From Rhodospirillaceae bacterium TMED23 (GTDB taxonomy: Bacteria; Pseudomonadota; Alphaproteobacteria; Rhodospirillales; UBA2165), in assembly GCA_002168115.1 (NCBI GenBank), contig NHCC01000021.1:39102-84062 (forward strand): a stretch of DNA of 44,961 nucleotides. The letters run 5' to 3'. Shown here in pieces: positions 15,671-23,815 of this stretch. The notes below the pieces were generated by a model that saw only the letters and a list, made by a program, of their open reading frames with translations, searched no databases and was not told where the DNA came from. Every line of letters begins with the position of its first letter. Position 1 is the stretch's first letter. Both the position numbers and the translations under genes were made by a program.

Positions 15671-17979
15671 ATGAGATCAAGCCAACATCATCAATAGGAA
15701 TTCCAAAACCCCTCGTCGATGGTCCAGAGAAGGTGACTGGTAAAGCTCGTTATTCAGCGGATTTTATTCCTTCAGACTGTCTTGTAGGTCGAATATTTAG
15801 AAGTCCAGTTTCGCATGCGGAAATTATGGAAGTCGACATATCGGATGCACTGTCGTTACCCGGCGTCAAAGCGGTAATTACAGGTGAGGAGACGGATGAA
15901 CCTTATGGCGTTCTTCCGATAGCACGCTTTGAATATCCAATGGCACGCGATAAAGTTAGATACAAAGGTGAACCCGTTGCCTGTGTTGCTGCCGTCGATG
16001 TTGAGACGGCTCAAAAAGCGATTGATCTGATTAAATTTAAGTATAAAGAGTTACCTGCATATTATACCTCTCAGGACGCTATGGCGGAAGGTGCAGTCAA
16101 TTTGCATGATCACAGGCCGGGTAACGTAGAACGTGATGTGGATTTTGATCTAGGCGATACAGACAATGGCCTCACGGAGGCAGACCTAATAATGGAAGAA
16201 AAATATAATTGTGCTGAAATTGCTCAGGTACAAAGTGAACCTCATGCAGCGATTGCAGAATATGATTCGACTAGAGAGTTCTTAACTGTGCACGCAAGCA
16301 CTCAGGTTCCCTACTATGGACATAAAATGCTAGCTAAAGTCCTCAAAATGAAAGAGAGCCAAATTAGAATGATCAAACCTTTCGTGGGGGGAGGATTTGG
16401 TTGTAGAACTGAATGTTTAAATATTGAATTAATTTGTGCATTAGTCGCACGAGCCGCCAAAGGAACGGTTAGGATCGTTGCGAGCCGCGAAGAAACATTT
16501 ATTACTCATCGAGGCAGGCCCGAAACAGACGTGGAAATGAAGATAGGGGTTAAAAATGATGGGACAATAACCGCGGTAGACTTTAAAGCAATTCAGCGCG
16601 GCGGTGCCTACAGCGGATATGGTGTAGTAACTATCTTATATTCTGGTGGTTTAATGTTTGGTTTATATGATCTGCCCGCCGTGCGCTATCGGGGATTACG
16701 TATTTTAACAAATACACCTCCACCAGGTGCAATGCGAGGTCATGGTATAACAGATGTCAGATACGCTTTTGAAAATTTACTCGATAAAGTTGCCAATAAA
16801 CTAGGCGTTGATCCAATTGAAATCAGGCGAAAAAACTTATTAGAGGGTCCCAAATACGAGACCCTAAATGAGATGTTCATTAACTCTTACGGATTACCTG
16901 AGTGTTTAGATTGGGTTGAGGAAAAGAGTGGTTGGAAAAGTAGAAAAGGTAATTTAGGACCAAACAGAGGTTTGGGAATAGCCTGTGCCCATTATCCGAG
17001 TGGCGCATCAAAGCCTGTTAATTGGACTGGAGAACCTCATGCTACGATACACTTAAAATTAGATTGGGACGCTTCAATTACTGTACTTACAGGTGCTCCC
17101 GAAATTGGACAAGGCTCGACTACGATGGCCACTCAGTGTGCTGCAGAGGTCTTGGGATTAGATATGTCTCGTTTTCAAAGTTTGACAAGTGATAGCAAAC
17201 TAACACCAAAAGATAATGGCTCCTACTCGTCGCGCGTAACCTACATGGTTGGCAATGCATCCATCGATGCGGCTAAAAACTTAAAAAACATATTAATTGA
17301 AGCTGCAGCTCGAAAGCTCGAAGTAAAACCTGAGGATATTGAGTGTCTTGGAGAAGTATATCGAGCAGGTTCGCAAGATGAGGGGCTTTCATTTCCTGAG
17401 GTGGTTCAGGCAGCTTTAGAAGGCACTGGAACAATAACCGTTAAAGGTAATTTTGACACTCTTCCAGAGTCATGGGGCACAAAAAAGTATCGCGGAGGAG
17501 CCATAAGTGGAAGTATGGCTTATGCTTACGCAGCTCAAGTTGTTGAGGTCAGTGTTGATCCAGATACAGCAGAAATTACTGTCGAAAAGGTTTGGGCTGC
17601 TCAAGATGTTGGAAAGGCTTTAAATCCACTCGCCGTCGAAGGCCAAATCGAAGGTTCGGTTTGGATGGGAATGGGACAAGCTATTTCTGAAGGTACCAAA
17701 TATGTAAATGGTCTAGGAATTACAAACAACATGCTTGATTATCGAGTACCAACAATAATAGAGTCTCCTCCAATTGATGTTGGCATTATTGAAAGTGTTG
17801 ACCCCCATGGGCCCTTCGGAGCAAAAGAAGCTGGAGAGACATCACTTGTAGCATTTATACCCGCCTTAACCAATGCAATCGCAGATGCTGTTGGCGTTAG
17901 ACCTCTTGACTTACCTGTAACATCGGACCATTTACTTGAACTTATGGAAAACTATAAGACCAGAGAGGCTGCTGAATAA
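15667..17979 (+). CDS. hcrA: 4-hydroxybenzoyl-CoA reductase, molybdopterin alpha subunit
   Basis: A 770-residue Mo-cofactor subunit, a usual length. Motifs: N-terminal 'GIPKPLVDGPEKVTGKARYS', 'VGGGFGCRTE' near residue 240, 'GAMRGHGITDVRYAFE' near 353, 'GQGSTTMATQCAAE' near 480, and the C-terminal 'GPFGAKEAGETS' near 715 supplying the active-site glutamate. 'GPFGAKEA' and 'GGGFGxRTE' are closer to the 4-hydroxybenzoyl-CoA reductase branch than to xanthine or CO dehydrogenase. The enzyme reductively removes the para-hydroxyl of 4-hydroxybenzoyl-CoA to give benzoyl-CoA using low-potential electrons. It overlaps hcrC by 4 bases, and its last base (the A of the TAA stop) is the first base of the hcrB ATG. 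Confidence 0.88.
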   Translation: MNEIKPTSSIGIPKPLVDGPEKVTGKARYSADFIPSDCLVGRIFRSPVSHAEIMEVDISDALSLPGVKAVITGEETDEPYGVLPIARFEYPMARDKVRYKGEPVACVAAVDVETAQKAIDLIKFKYKELPAYYTSQDAMAEGAVNLHDHRPGNVERDVDFDLGDTDNGLTEADLIMEEKYNCAEIAQVQSEPHAAIAEYDSTREFLTVHASTQVPYYGHKMLAKVLKMKESQIRMIKPFVGGGFGCRTECLNIELICALVARAAKGTVRIVASREETFITHRGRPETDVEMKIGVKNDGTITAVDFKAIQRGGAYSGYGVVTILYSGGLMFGLYDLPAVRYRGLRILTNTPPPGAMRGHGITDVRYAFENLLDKVANKLGVDPIEIRRKNLLEGPKYETLNEMFINSYGLPECLDWVEEKSGWKSRKGNLGPNRGLGIACAHYPSGASKPVNWTGEPHATIHLKLDWDASITVLTGAPEIGQGSTTMATQCAAEVLGLDMSRFQSLTSDSKLTPKDNGSYSSRVTYMVGNASIDAAKNLKNILIEAAARKLEVKPEDIECLGEVYRAGSQDEGLSFPEVVQAALEGTGTITVKGNFDTLPESWGTKKYRGGAISGSMAYAYAAQVVEVSVDPDTAEITVEKVWAAQDVGKALNPLAVEGQIEGSVWMGMGQAISEGTKYVNGLGITNNMLDYRVPTIIESPPIDVGIIESVDPHGPFGAKEAGETSLVAFIPALTNAIADAVGVRPLDLPVTSDHLLELMENYKTREAAE

Positions 17980-18956
17980 TGGAATATATGCCAAATTTTA
18001 AACTCCATAGGCCGAAAAGTAAAGACGAGGCGGCTCAAATAAAGAATGAAAGCTCTGACTCACTATTCGTAGCCGGTGGAACGGACATGATCGTAAACGT
18101 TCGGAGAGGAATAGAGCAACCACATCACTTAATTGATTTAAGCGATATAGCCGAAGTGAAAGAAATTAGTCAGGATAAATCGGAATTAGTTATTGGGTCT
18201 GGAGTAACATTAAATAGCTTAGCAAACAGCGAGAAAATTAAATCTGATTACCCAGCAATCGCTGATGCTGCACTTTCAATAGCTGGAAGTACACACCAAC
18301 AATATGGCACTGTTGGTGGCAATTTATGCCTCGATACACGATGCCTTTTTTATAACCAAAGCGAGTGGTGGCGACAGAGTAACGACTACTGCATGAAAGA
18401 AAGAGGAGAAATATGTCATGTTGCTCCAGGAGGAAAGAGATGCTTTGCAGCATTTTCAGGAGATCTAGCGCCTGCTATGCTCGTTTATAATGCTGAAGTA
18501 AAGATTCATGGACCGAATGGAGTACGCCAATTGGCCCTTCAGGATTTATATCGCAATGATGGCATGAACCATCTAACACTTGAATCTAATGAGCTAATTG
18601 CATCAATTCACTTGTCAAATAATCTTGCCGGGTCTCCATCTAAATATGAGAAAGCCAGGATTAGAGGATCCATAGACTTTCCATTAGCTGGGGCTGCAGT
18701 GAGATTAGAAAAAGAAAATAATAAAATTAAAGATATAACAGTGGCGTTAACCGGCGTTAATCCGTTTCCTCAGATTATAAAGAATACTGAAGCAATGATA
18801 GGGATGGATATTAATGAAAAAACTTTAGATCTACTCCGGGAAAATGTTCGAAAACAGGCAAAACCAATGAAAACAACGACTGTGGCACCTTGGTATCGAA
18901 GACGTGTAGTTGGTGCAATAGCTAAGCGCCTTATGCACGAGCTTTCAGTCGAATAA
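17979..18956 (+). CDS. hcrB: 4-hydroxybenzoyl-CoA reductase, FAD/[4Fe-4S] beta subunit
   Basis: FAD subunit, 325 residues, with flavin motifs 'VAGGTDMIVNVRRG' (31-44) and 'TVGGNLCLDTRC' (111-122). Between the FAD motifs and the C-terminal domain lies an insertion with cysteines 122, 138, 146 and 155 ('TRCLFYNQSEWW', 'DYCMKERGEICHVAP', 'GGKRCFAAFSGD'). These positions match, to my memory exactly, the extra [4Fe-4S] ligands of Thauera aromatica HcrB. The extra cluster distinguishes 4-hydroxybenzoyl-CoA reductases from other xanthine dehydrogenase-family enzymes and suits electron entry from ferredoxin. This is the strongest evidence for the identity of the whole complex. Confidence 0.9.
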   Translation: MEYMPNFKLHRPKSKDEAAQIKNESSDSLFVAGGTDMIVNVRRGIEQPHHLIDLSDIAEVKEISQDKSELVIGSGVTLNSLANSEKIKSDYPAIADAALSIAGSTHQQYGTVGGNLCLDTRCLFYNQSEWWRQSNDYCMKERGEICHVAPGGKRCFAAFSGDLAPAMLVYNAEVKIHGPNGVRQLALQDLYRNDGMNHLTLESNELIASIHLSNNLAGSPSKYEKARIRGSIDFPLAGAAVRLEKENNKIKDITVALTGVNPFPQIIKNTEAMIGMDINEKTLDLLRENVRKQAKPMKTTTVAPWYRRRVVGAIAKRLMHELSVE

Positions 18957-19071
18957 TTTTAACAGGTTTTTGTCTTTAATAATTTATTGCTATCCCGATA
19001 GATATGTGAACTAAAATAAAGAGTAAACCCGTATACGAGAAAAATAATGAATTTTTGGATTAAATAATAAA

Positions 19072-20256
19072 ATGTCAGATAAATTAAAATTTCAGTGGGA
19101 TGACCCATTCTTCTTTGAAAGTCAGCTTTTAGAAGAAGAGCGTTTAGTGCAAGAGACAGCCCGAAATTATGCTCAAGAAAAATTAATGCCTAGAGTTCTC
19201 AATGCTAACCGTGAAGAGCGCTTTGATCGAGATATCTTTTTTGAAATGGGCGAATTAGGTTTTTTTGGAATTACCCAACCAGAAAAGTATGGTGGTGCAG
19301 ATCTTAACTACGTTTCCTACGGTCTCGTTAATCGTGAAATAGAGCGCATAGACTCTGGCTATAGATCAATGATGTCAGTGCAATCCTCGCTGGTCATGCA
19401 TCCAATTCACGTTTATGGCAGTGAAGAGCAAAGAGTTAGGTTTTTACCTAAACTGGCGTCAGGAGAGTTTATAGGATGTTTTGGCCTTACTGAACCTGAC
19501 TACGGCTCTGATCCTGGTAGCATGATTACTCGCGCTGAAAAGAATGGCAATGGGTATATTCTGACTGGAAATAAAATGTGGATCTCGAATTCACCTGTAG
19601 CAGATGTATTCGTAGTTTGGGCAAAATTAGACGACGTCATTCGAGGCTTCATTCTAGAAAAAGGAATGGAGGGTTTGAGCGCCCCAAAGATTGAAGGTAA
19701 GTTTTCACTTCGTACGTCGGTAACTGGAGAGATCGTTATGGATCGTGTTTTCGTTCCAGAAGAGAACTTATTGCCTAATGTAAAAGGATTGGGAGGGCCA
19801 TTCGGTTGCCTAAATAAAGCGCGCTATGGAATTTCCTGGGGAACAATCGGAGCTGCTGAGTTTTGTTGGCATGCAGCAAGACAGTATACCCTAGACCGAA
19901 AACAATTTAATAGACCGCTAGCCTCAAACCAACTTATCCAAAAAAAATTAGCTGATATGCAAACTGAAATAACGCTTGGGCTACAAGGGGTTTTACGAAT
20001 TGGTCGTTTAATGGACGAAAATAGGTGCCCGCCAGAGGATATTTCTTTGATGAAGCGCAACAATGCGGGAAAAGCTCTAGATATAGCTAGAGCTTCTCGT
20101 GACATGCATGGTGGAAATGGAATTGTTGATGAATTTCATGTTATACGGCATCTTATGAATTTGGAAACCGTCAACACTTATGAAGGGACCCACGATATTC
20201 ACGCTCTTATATTAGGAAGAGCCCAAACAGGTTTACAGGCTTTTTTTCCAGAGTAA
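19072..20256 (+). CDS. gcdH: Glutaryl-CoA dehydrogenase
   Basis: Acyl-CoA dehydrogenase-fold flavoenzyme, 394 residues. The specific glutaryl-CoA dehydrogenase signatures are present: '[19 protein letters not shown]' near residue 98 with the substrate-binding Arg, '[15 protein letters not shown]' near 143, and '[20 protein letters not shown]' near 366 with the catalytic Glu. It oxidises and decarboxylates glutaryl-CoA to crotonyl-CoA, passing electrons to ETF. It follows hcrB by 115 bases and the ATG has no strong ribosome site. It fits as the late step of aromatic acyl-CoA breakdown, but it also serves lysine and tryptophan catabolism, so its link to the hcr genes is by position only. Confidence 0.93.
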   Translation: MSDKLKFQWDDPFFFESQLLEEERLVQETARNYAQEKLMPRVLNANREERFDRDIFFEMGELGFFGITQPEKYGGADLNYVSYGLVNREIERIDSGYRSMMSVQSSLVMHPIHVYGSEEQRVRFLPKLASGEFIGCFGLTEPDYGSDPGSMITRAEKNGNGYILTGNKMWISNSPVADVFVVWAKLDDVIRGFILEKGMEGLSAPKIEGKFSLRTSVTGEIVMDRVFVPEENLLPNVKGLGGPFGCLNKARYGISWGTIGAAEFCWHAARQYTLDRKQFNRPLASNQLIQKKLADMQTEITLGLQGVLRIGRLMDENRCPPEDISLMKRNNAGKALDIARASRDMHGGNGIVDEFHVIRHLMNLETVNTYEGTHDIHALILGRAQTGLQAFFPE

Positions 20257-20363
20257 GAAGAGCCATGCAATAGTATATTTATTTGCGCTAATTGTATAAA
20301 TAATTCTAACGTCCACTTCGCATATATAAATGGAGTCAAGCCATAAAAACATAGGCGATTAAC

Positions 20364-21143
20364 ATGAGAAACGATGAAAAATTTCCAGTAATAGGAATAC
20401 CGACGTCGGTCCTTAATTTATCAGACTCTAACTTTAAAGCCCATATTAGTGGTCACAAGTATATTACTGCATTACTAGAATACTCAAAATGCATAGCATT
20501 TCAAATACCCTCGATGGGAAAAAACTATAATTATTCGTATCTGGTTGACCACTTTGATGGAATTTTATTAACCGGTGGACGCGCAAACATTGAACCACAT
20601 TATTATGGAGGCGAGCCATTCCCAGACGGGGAACTAATTGATCCCGAACGAGACTCAACAGTTTTAGAATTAATCCCCATTTGCATTAAATTAGGTGTTC
20701 CATTATTTGGCATCTGTAGGGGGCTTCAAGAAATAAATGTCGCTATGGGCGGCTCCCTTCACTATAGAATACACAAACTGCCAGGGAAAAATGATCACAG
20801 AATGCCAAAGGGCAATAATATTGATGACCAAGAAATTTATGCACTGCGTCACCCCATCACTTTAACTAAGAACGGATTCTTTCATAAGTTATCTGGTAAA
20901 TCAGAATTGAATGTAAATAGTTTACATGGCCAAGGCATTGACCGTCTTGGGCAAGATCTAGCTATTGAAGCAATTTCTGACGATAATATAATCGAAGGGA
21001 TTAGAATAATAAACCATCCTAATTTTGGTATAGCTGTTCAGTGGCATGCTGAATATCAACCAGGACAGGAAGATCACAGATTATCGCGATGTCTCTATGA
21101 GGCCTTTGGTCATGCAGCGAGACAAAGAATGCTAAATCGTTGA
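20364..21143 (+). CDS. Class-I glutamine amidotransferase-like hydrolase (peptidase C26, PuuD type)
   Basis: A 259-residue protein with the triad of class-I glutamine amidotransferase folds: nucleophile Cys in 'GICRGLQEINVAMGG' near residue 119 and the His/Glu pair in 'AVQWHAEYQ' near 228. Upstream 'DGILLTGGRANIEPHYY' and 'NSLHGQGIDRLG' match the gamma-glutamyl-GABA hydrolase (PuuD) family. It would hydrolyse a gamma-glutamyl amide in polyamine or amine catabolism. No puuA-like glutamine synthetase is in the window, so the substrate is open. It stands 107 bases after gcdH and could be a separate transcript. Confidence 0.85.
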   Translation: MRNDEKFPVIGIPTSVLNLSDSNFKAHISGHKYITALLEYSKCIAFQIPSMGKNYNYSYLVDHFDGILLTGGRANIEPHYYGGEPFPDGELIDPERDSTVLELIPICIKLGVPLFGICRGLQEINVAMGGSLHYRIHKLPGKNDHRMPKGNNIDDQEIYALRHPITLTKNGFFHKLSGKSELNVNSLHGQGIDRLGQDLAIEAISDDNIIEGIRIINHPNFGIAVQWHAEYQPGQEDHRLSRCLYEAFGHAARQRMLNR

Positions 21144-21153
21144 TTATTATAAA

Positions 21154-21663
21154 ATGAGAAGAACACCTAATAATCTCAAATCATTCACGCTAATACTTTC
21201 TTTATTGTTACCCATTAACTTTACATCTAAAGATAGTAGAGCGGATATAAGTCAACATTTTGGAATAAAATTTGGAAGCGATTTTAATAGCGTCATCCAC
21301 AAAAGTATAAATATTAGAAAAAATATTCGCACAGTACTCATTGAAACTGAGAATACACCAACGGACACCAAATCTCTTAGAGCCGAAATTTGCGATAATT
21401 TTGGAATACAAATAATTACTTGGCGCAGCATTGAAAGGTCTCTCAGTTCAGGCGTAGAAAGACAAGAGAAAATTCGAAAAGATTTATCAATACTTTTTGG
21501 GCCCTCTAAATTTAAAAATGGGTCTTATATTTGGACAAATAATTCCATTAATATTATTACTAAAATTCGAGCTAATGAGAACAATTACCAAAATCAAATC
21601 CGATATTTTGGACCTAAAAACAACGAGTGTTTTAACCAATTAATCGATACTCAAAACCAATAG
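21154..21663 (+). CDS. Hypothetical secreted protein
   Basis: A 169-residue protein with a plausible N-terminal signal segment: basic 'MRRTPNNLK', hydrophobic 'SFTLILSLLLPINF', polar tail ending near 'DSRA'. The remainder is basic and polar, with one late Cys pair (in 'RAEICDNF' and 'NNECFNQ') that might form a disulfide. I recognise no family. It starts 10 bases after the amidotransferase-like gene without an obvious ribosome site, so coupling to it is likely if it is real. It converges with the cNMP-binding gene, with 18 bases between. Confidence 0.55.
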   Translation: MRRTPNNLKSFTLILSLLLPINFTSKDSRADISQHFGIKFGSDFNSVIHKSINIRKNIRTVLIETENTPTDTKSLRAEICDNFGIQIITWRSIERSLSSGVERQEKIRKDLSILFGPSKFKNGSYIWTNNSINIITKIRANENNYQNQIRYFGPKNNECFNQLIDTQNQ

Positions 21664-21681
21664 ATTGATTCCTTAAACTAT

Positions 21682-22107
21682 TCACGTTACGCAACTATTG
21701 GATTTGCTCAAGTGCTCTGCCATTTTTCGAACATGGCCAGTTAGTATATTAATTAAAGCCCTTTGGAACGGGTCAGCATTAATTAACTTCTGCTTAAATT
21801 GATTGCGATCGATCACGAGGACTTCCACTATTCCACCAGATGCTCGGGCAGAACCCATCCGTTTCGCATTATCAATTAAAGCCATCTCCCCAAACATGCC
21901 CCCCTTTCCAACAGTTCCAATAACGACATCCTTTTCTCCTACGAGCCTAGAAATACAAACTGTGCCCGATAGCACTACAAAAGCAAGGTCTCCAATTTCC
22001 CCTTCGCGAAAAATATACTTTCCCTCTTTAAATGTTCTTTTTTCAGAACCCAAAGGTATTTGAATTTCTGAGTCCTCGTTATCCGTATTTGGCTGTTCAT
22101 TTATCAT
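21682..22107 (-). CDS. Stand-alone cyclic nucleotide-binding domain protein
   Basis: A 141-residue protein consisting of one cNMP-binding beta-roll: 'FKEGKYIFREGEIGDLAFVV' then 'LSGTVCISR', and the phosphate-binding cassette 'GGMFGEMALIDNAKRMGSA' near residues 80-98. The Glu and a downstream Arg that grip cyclic nucleotides in CRP-type domains are present in slightly altered context (AKRMGSA rather than PRxAT). There is no helix-turn-helix, so it is not a CRP/FNR regulator. Such proteins may act as soluble sensors or partner subunits. A second, more canonical copy of this domain ends the ABC fusion gene at 35151-38252. Confidence 0.85.
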   Translation of the reverse strand: MINEQPNTDNEDSEIQIPLGSEKRTFKEGKYIFREGEIGDLAFVVLSGTVCISRLVGEKDVVIGTVGKGGMFGEMALIDNAKRMGSARASGGIVEVLVIDRNQFKQKLINADPFQRALINILTGHVRKMAEHLSKSNSCVT

Positions 22108-22192
22108 AACTATTCCACGCTTTCTTTATAAATTTTAGATTTAATTATTTGGAAAATCGTATCAAAAGTAAAAAAAATCGAATAAATTTTAT

Positions 22193-23272
22193 CTATGACA
22201 GACGTCCTCTTACTTGTTTTGAATCGGCTGCATAACGATAACATCTAAAAATTATATTTGTTCCTGTATATGCTGGATGATCATACTCAACAAAGTAAGG
22301 TGAAACATACTCCCAAACTATCTCATGGTCGGGAGTAACCTCAAATAATCTTCCCCACAACCCCTCACAAATGAGTGTATTTCCAGATGAAAGGCGTTGG
22401 CATCCACTAATAAACCAGCTCATAAATGACCTGGGTGGTGTGCCAGAGTAGCTCCAAACCTCTTTTTTACTAATTGGATTTATCTCAATAACCCGCGAAC
22501 CAGTCTCTGGTCCATGCACATGAACGTCAGCTCCATTAGCAAAAAAAAGGATATTACCATTATCCAACATTTGAACATCATGATGCTGGCCATATAAAGT
22601 ATCATTTAATGACCATTTTATTTCTTTTGTATCTCTATCAATAATAATCATAGTATTATTATTACGCCAATTTACGATCACATCACCATCCAGAGTTAAA
22701 GCGACAGTATTAGCATGCGCATACTCGCGGCGATTTATAGTTGGATCGATTGGGAACTGAGTCATATCCATATTCTCCAAAACATCCCATTCCCAGACTA
22801 ATTTTCCGTTTGGGTCGACTTCTCTGATTACATCGGTATAAATTGCACCATCATTTTCTGTCCCCGGCATCCCCCCCGGTATCGACTTTAGAATCATTGG
22901 ATCCGTTTGTTTAACCCATGCAGCATAAATAGTATTACCATTTTTTTTTCGCCTAAAATCATGGTGCTGCAAAGGATCATTATGCTCCCAAATTATTTTA
23001 CCATCCCAGTCATATTCAACTAGTCGTCCACCCTTTGCTGGAAGACCAGCATCTTGCTCCTTAGTTCGAATAGCCGCGAGAAGATTACCATTTTCAAGCA
23101 AGTATGCATAATTACCAACGTCACTTGGTAAATCCCACTTATGAACAACCTCACCATCCATATCGATTAAATATGTATTGTACTGTCCTAGCGGAGTAAA
23201 CAATGTATACCCATTAGTAGATTTATTTTTCTTATGCTGAAGAATACCGTATCTGGTGTCAATTGCGGGCAC
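22193..23272 (-). CDS. Arylsulfotransferase (ASST)-like beta-propeller protein
   Basis: A 359-residue repeat protein with recurrent blades such as 'LIDMDGEVVHKWDLP', 'EYDWDGKIIWEHNDP' and 'EVDPNGKLVWEWDVL', and histidine motifs 'DPLQHHDFRRK', 'EYAHANTVAL' and 'GQHHDVQMLDNGNILFF' that match the aryl-sulfate sulfotransferase family. Classical ASST is periplasmic, but no signal peptide is visible here, so it is probably cytoplasmic or misassigned in function. The start is GTG (23270-23272) with an AGGAG site just upstream. The upstream gene is the hotdog thioesterase, 83 bases away. PQS-independent sulfotransfer between phenols is the family reaction; substrate unknown. Confidence 0.72.
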   Translation of the reverse strand: MPAIDTRYGILQHKKNKSTNGYTLFTPLGQYNTYLIDMDGEVVHKWDLPSDVGNYAYLLENGNLLAAIRTKEQDAGLPAKGGRLVEYDWDGKIIWEHNDPLQHHDFRRKKNGNTIYAAWVKQTDPMILKSIPGGMPGTENDGAIYTDVIREVDPNGKLVWEWDVLENMDMTQFPIDPTINRREYAHANTVALTLDGDVIVNWRNNNTMIIIDRDTKEIKWSLNDTLYGQHHDVQMLDNGNILFFANGADVHVHGPETGSRVIEINPISKKEVWSYSGTPPRSFMSWFISGCQRLSSGNTLICEGLWGRLFEVTPDHEIVWEYVSPYFVEYDHPAYTGTNIIFRCYRYAADSKQVRGRLS

Positions 23273-23355
23273 TCTTTTCTCCTAAAAATAATCAGTTATA
23301 CGTGGTTATGATTTATCAATAAAAATATAACTTTAAAAGGTTTTAAATATTAATT

Positions 23356-23808
23356 TCATCTGCCTTTAATAGGCCCTTGTAAACCGTTTAAAACTTCTCT
23401 TAAACGTTCATCAATTGGCTCGGGCCGCTTACTGTTAGGGTTTAAAAACACTGTAATTGCCTCGGCAATAGAAAGACAATCAGTTCCGCTAAAAAGTGCT
23501 TGTCCCAATGTATACGAGGTATTCCCAACTTTTTTCACCATTGTTCCCACTTCAATTACATTAAGATATTTTATTTCTTTTAAATATTCCACAGTAAATC
23601 GGACTAACGCGAAACCACTTAAAATATTTTTATCTAATACAGCCATCCGTTCAGCACGAAGATTAACCCTACCTTCTTCGAAAAATGAGTTAATTGCCCC
23701 ATTGTTAACATGTTCGTTAGGATCAAGGTCACTGTATCGAGCAGATACATTTATCCAGCTTGAATATGACTCCCTTAACAATAAACTTTCCGTGACTAAT
23801 TTAGACAT
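23356..23808 (-). CDS. Hotdog-fold acyl-CoA thioesterase
   Basis: A 150-residue single hotdog domain. 'VSARYSDLDPNEHVNNGAI' (residues about 21-39) is the YbgC/4HBT-type active-site segment with the catalytic Asp and the HVNN turn. The gene starts 7 bases after the stop of the gene to its right (23816-24709) on the same strand, so the two are likely co-transcribed. It belongs to a different subgroup from the thioesterase at 10962-11408, with HVNN in place of PAG. It would hydrolyse an acyl-CoA; substrate unknown. Confidence 0.82.
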   Translation of the reverse strand: MSKLVTESLLLRESYSSWINVSARYSDLDPNEHVNNGAINSFFEEGRVNLRAERMAVLDKNILSGFALVRFTVEYLKEIKYLNVIEVGTMVKKVGNTSYTLGQALFSGTDCLSIAEAITVFLNPNSKRPEPIDERLREVLNGLQGPIKGR

Positions 23809-23815
23809 AATTATT

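Noticed and set aside
19048-19068. Six-codon frame (MNFWIK) just before gcdH
   Set aside because: No ribosome site or attenuator hairpin; treated as chance in AT-rich DNA.
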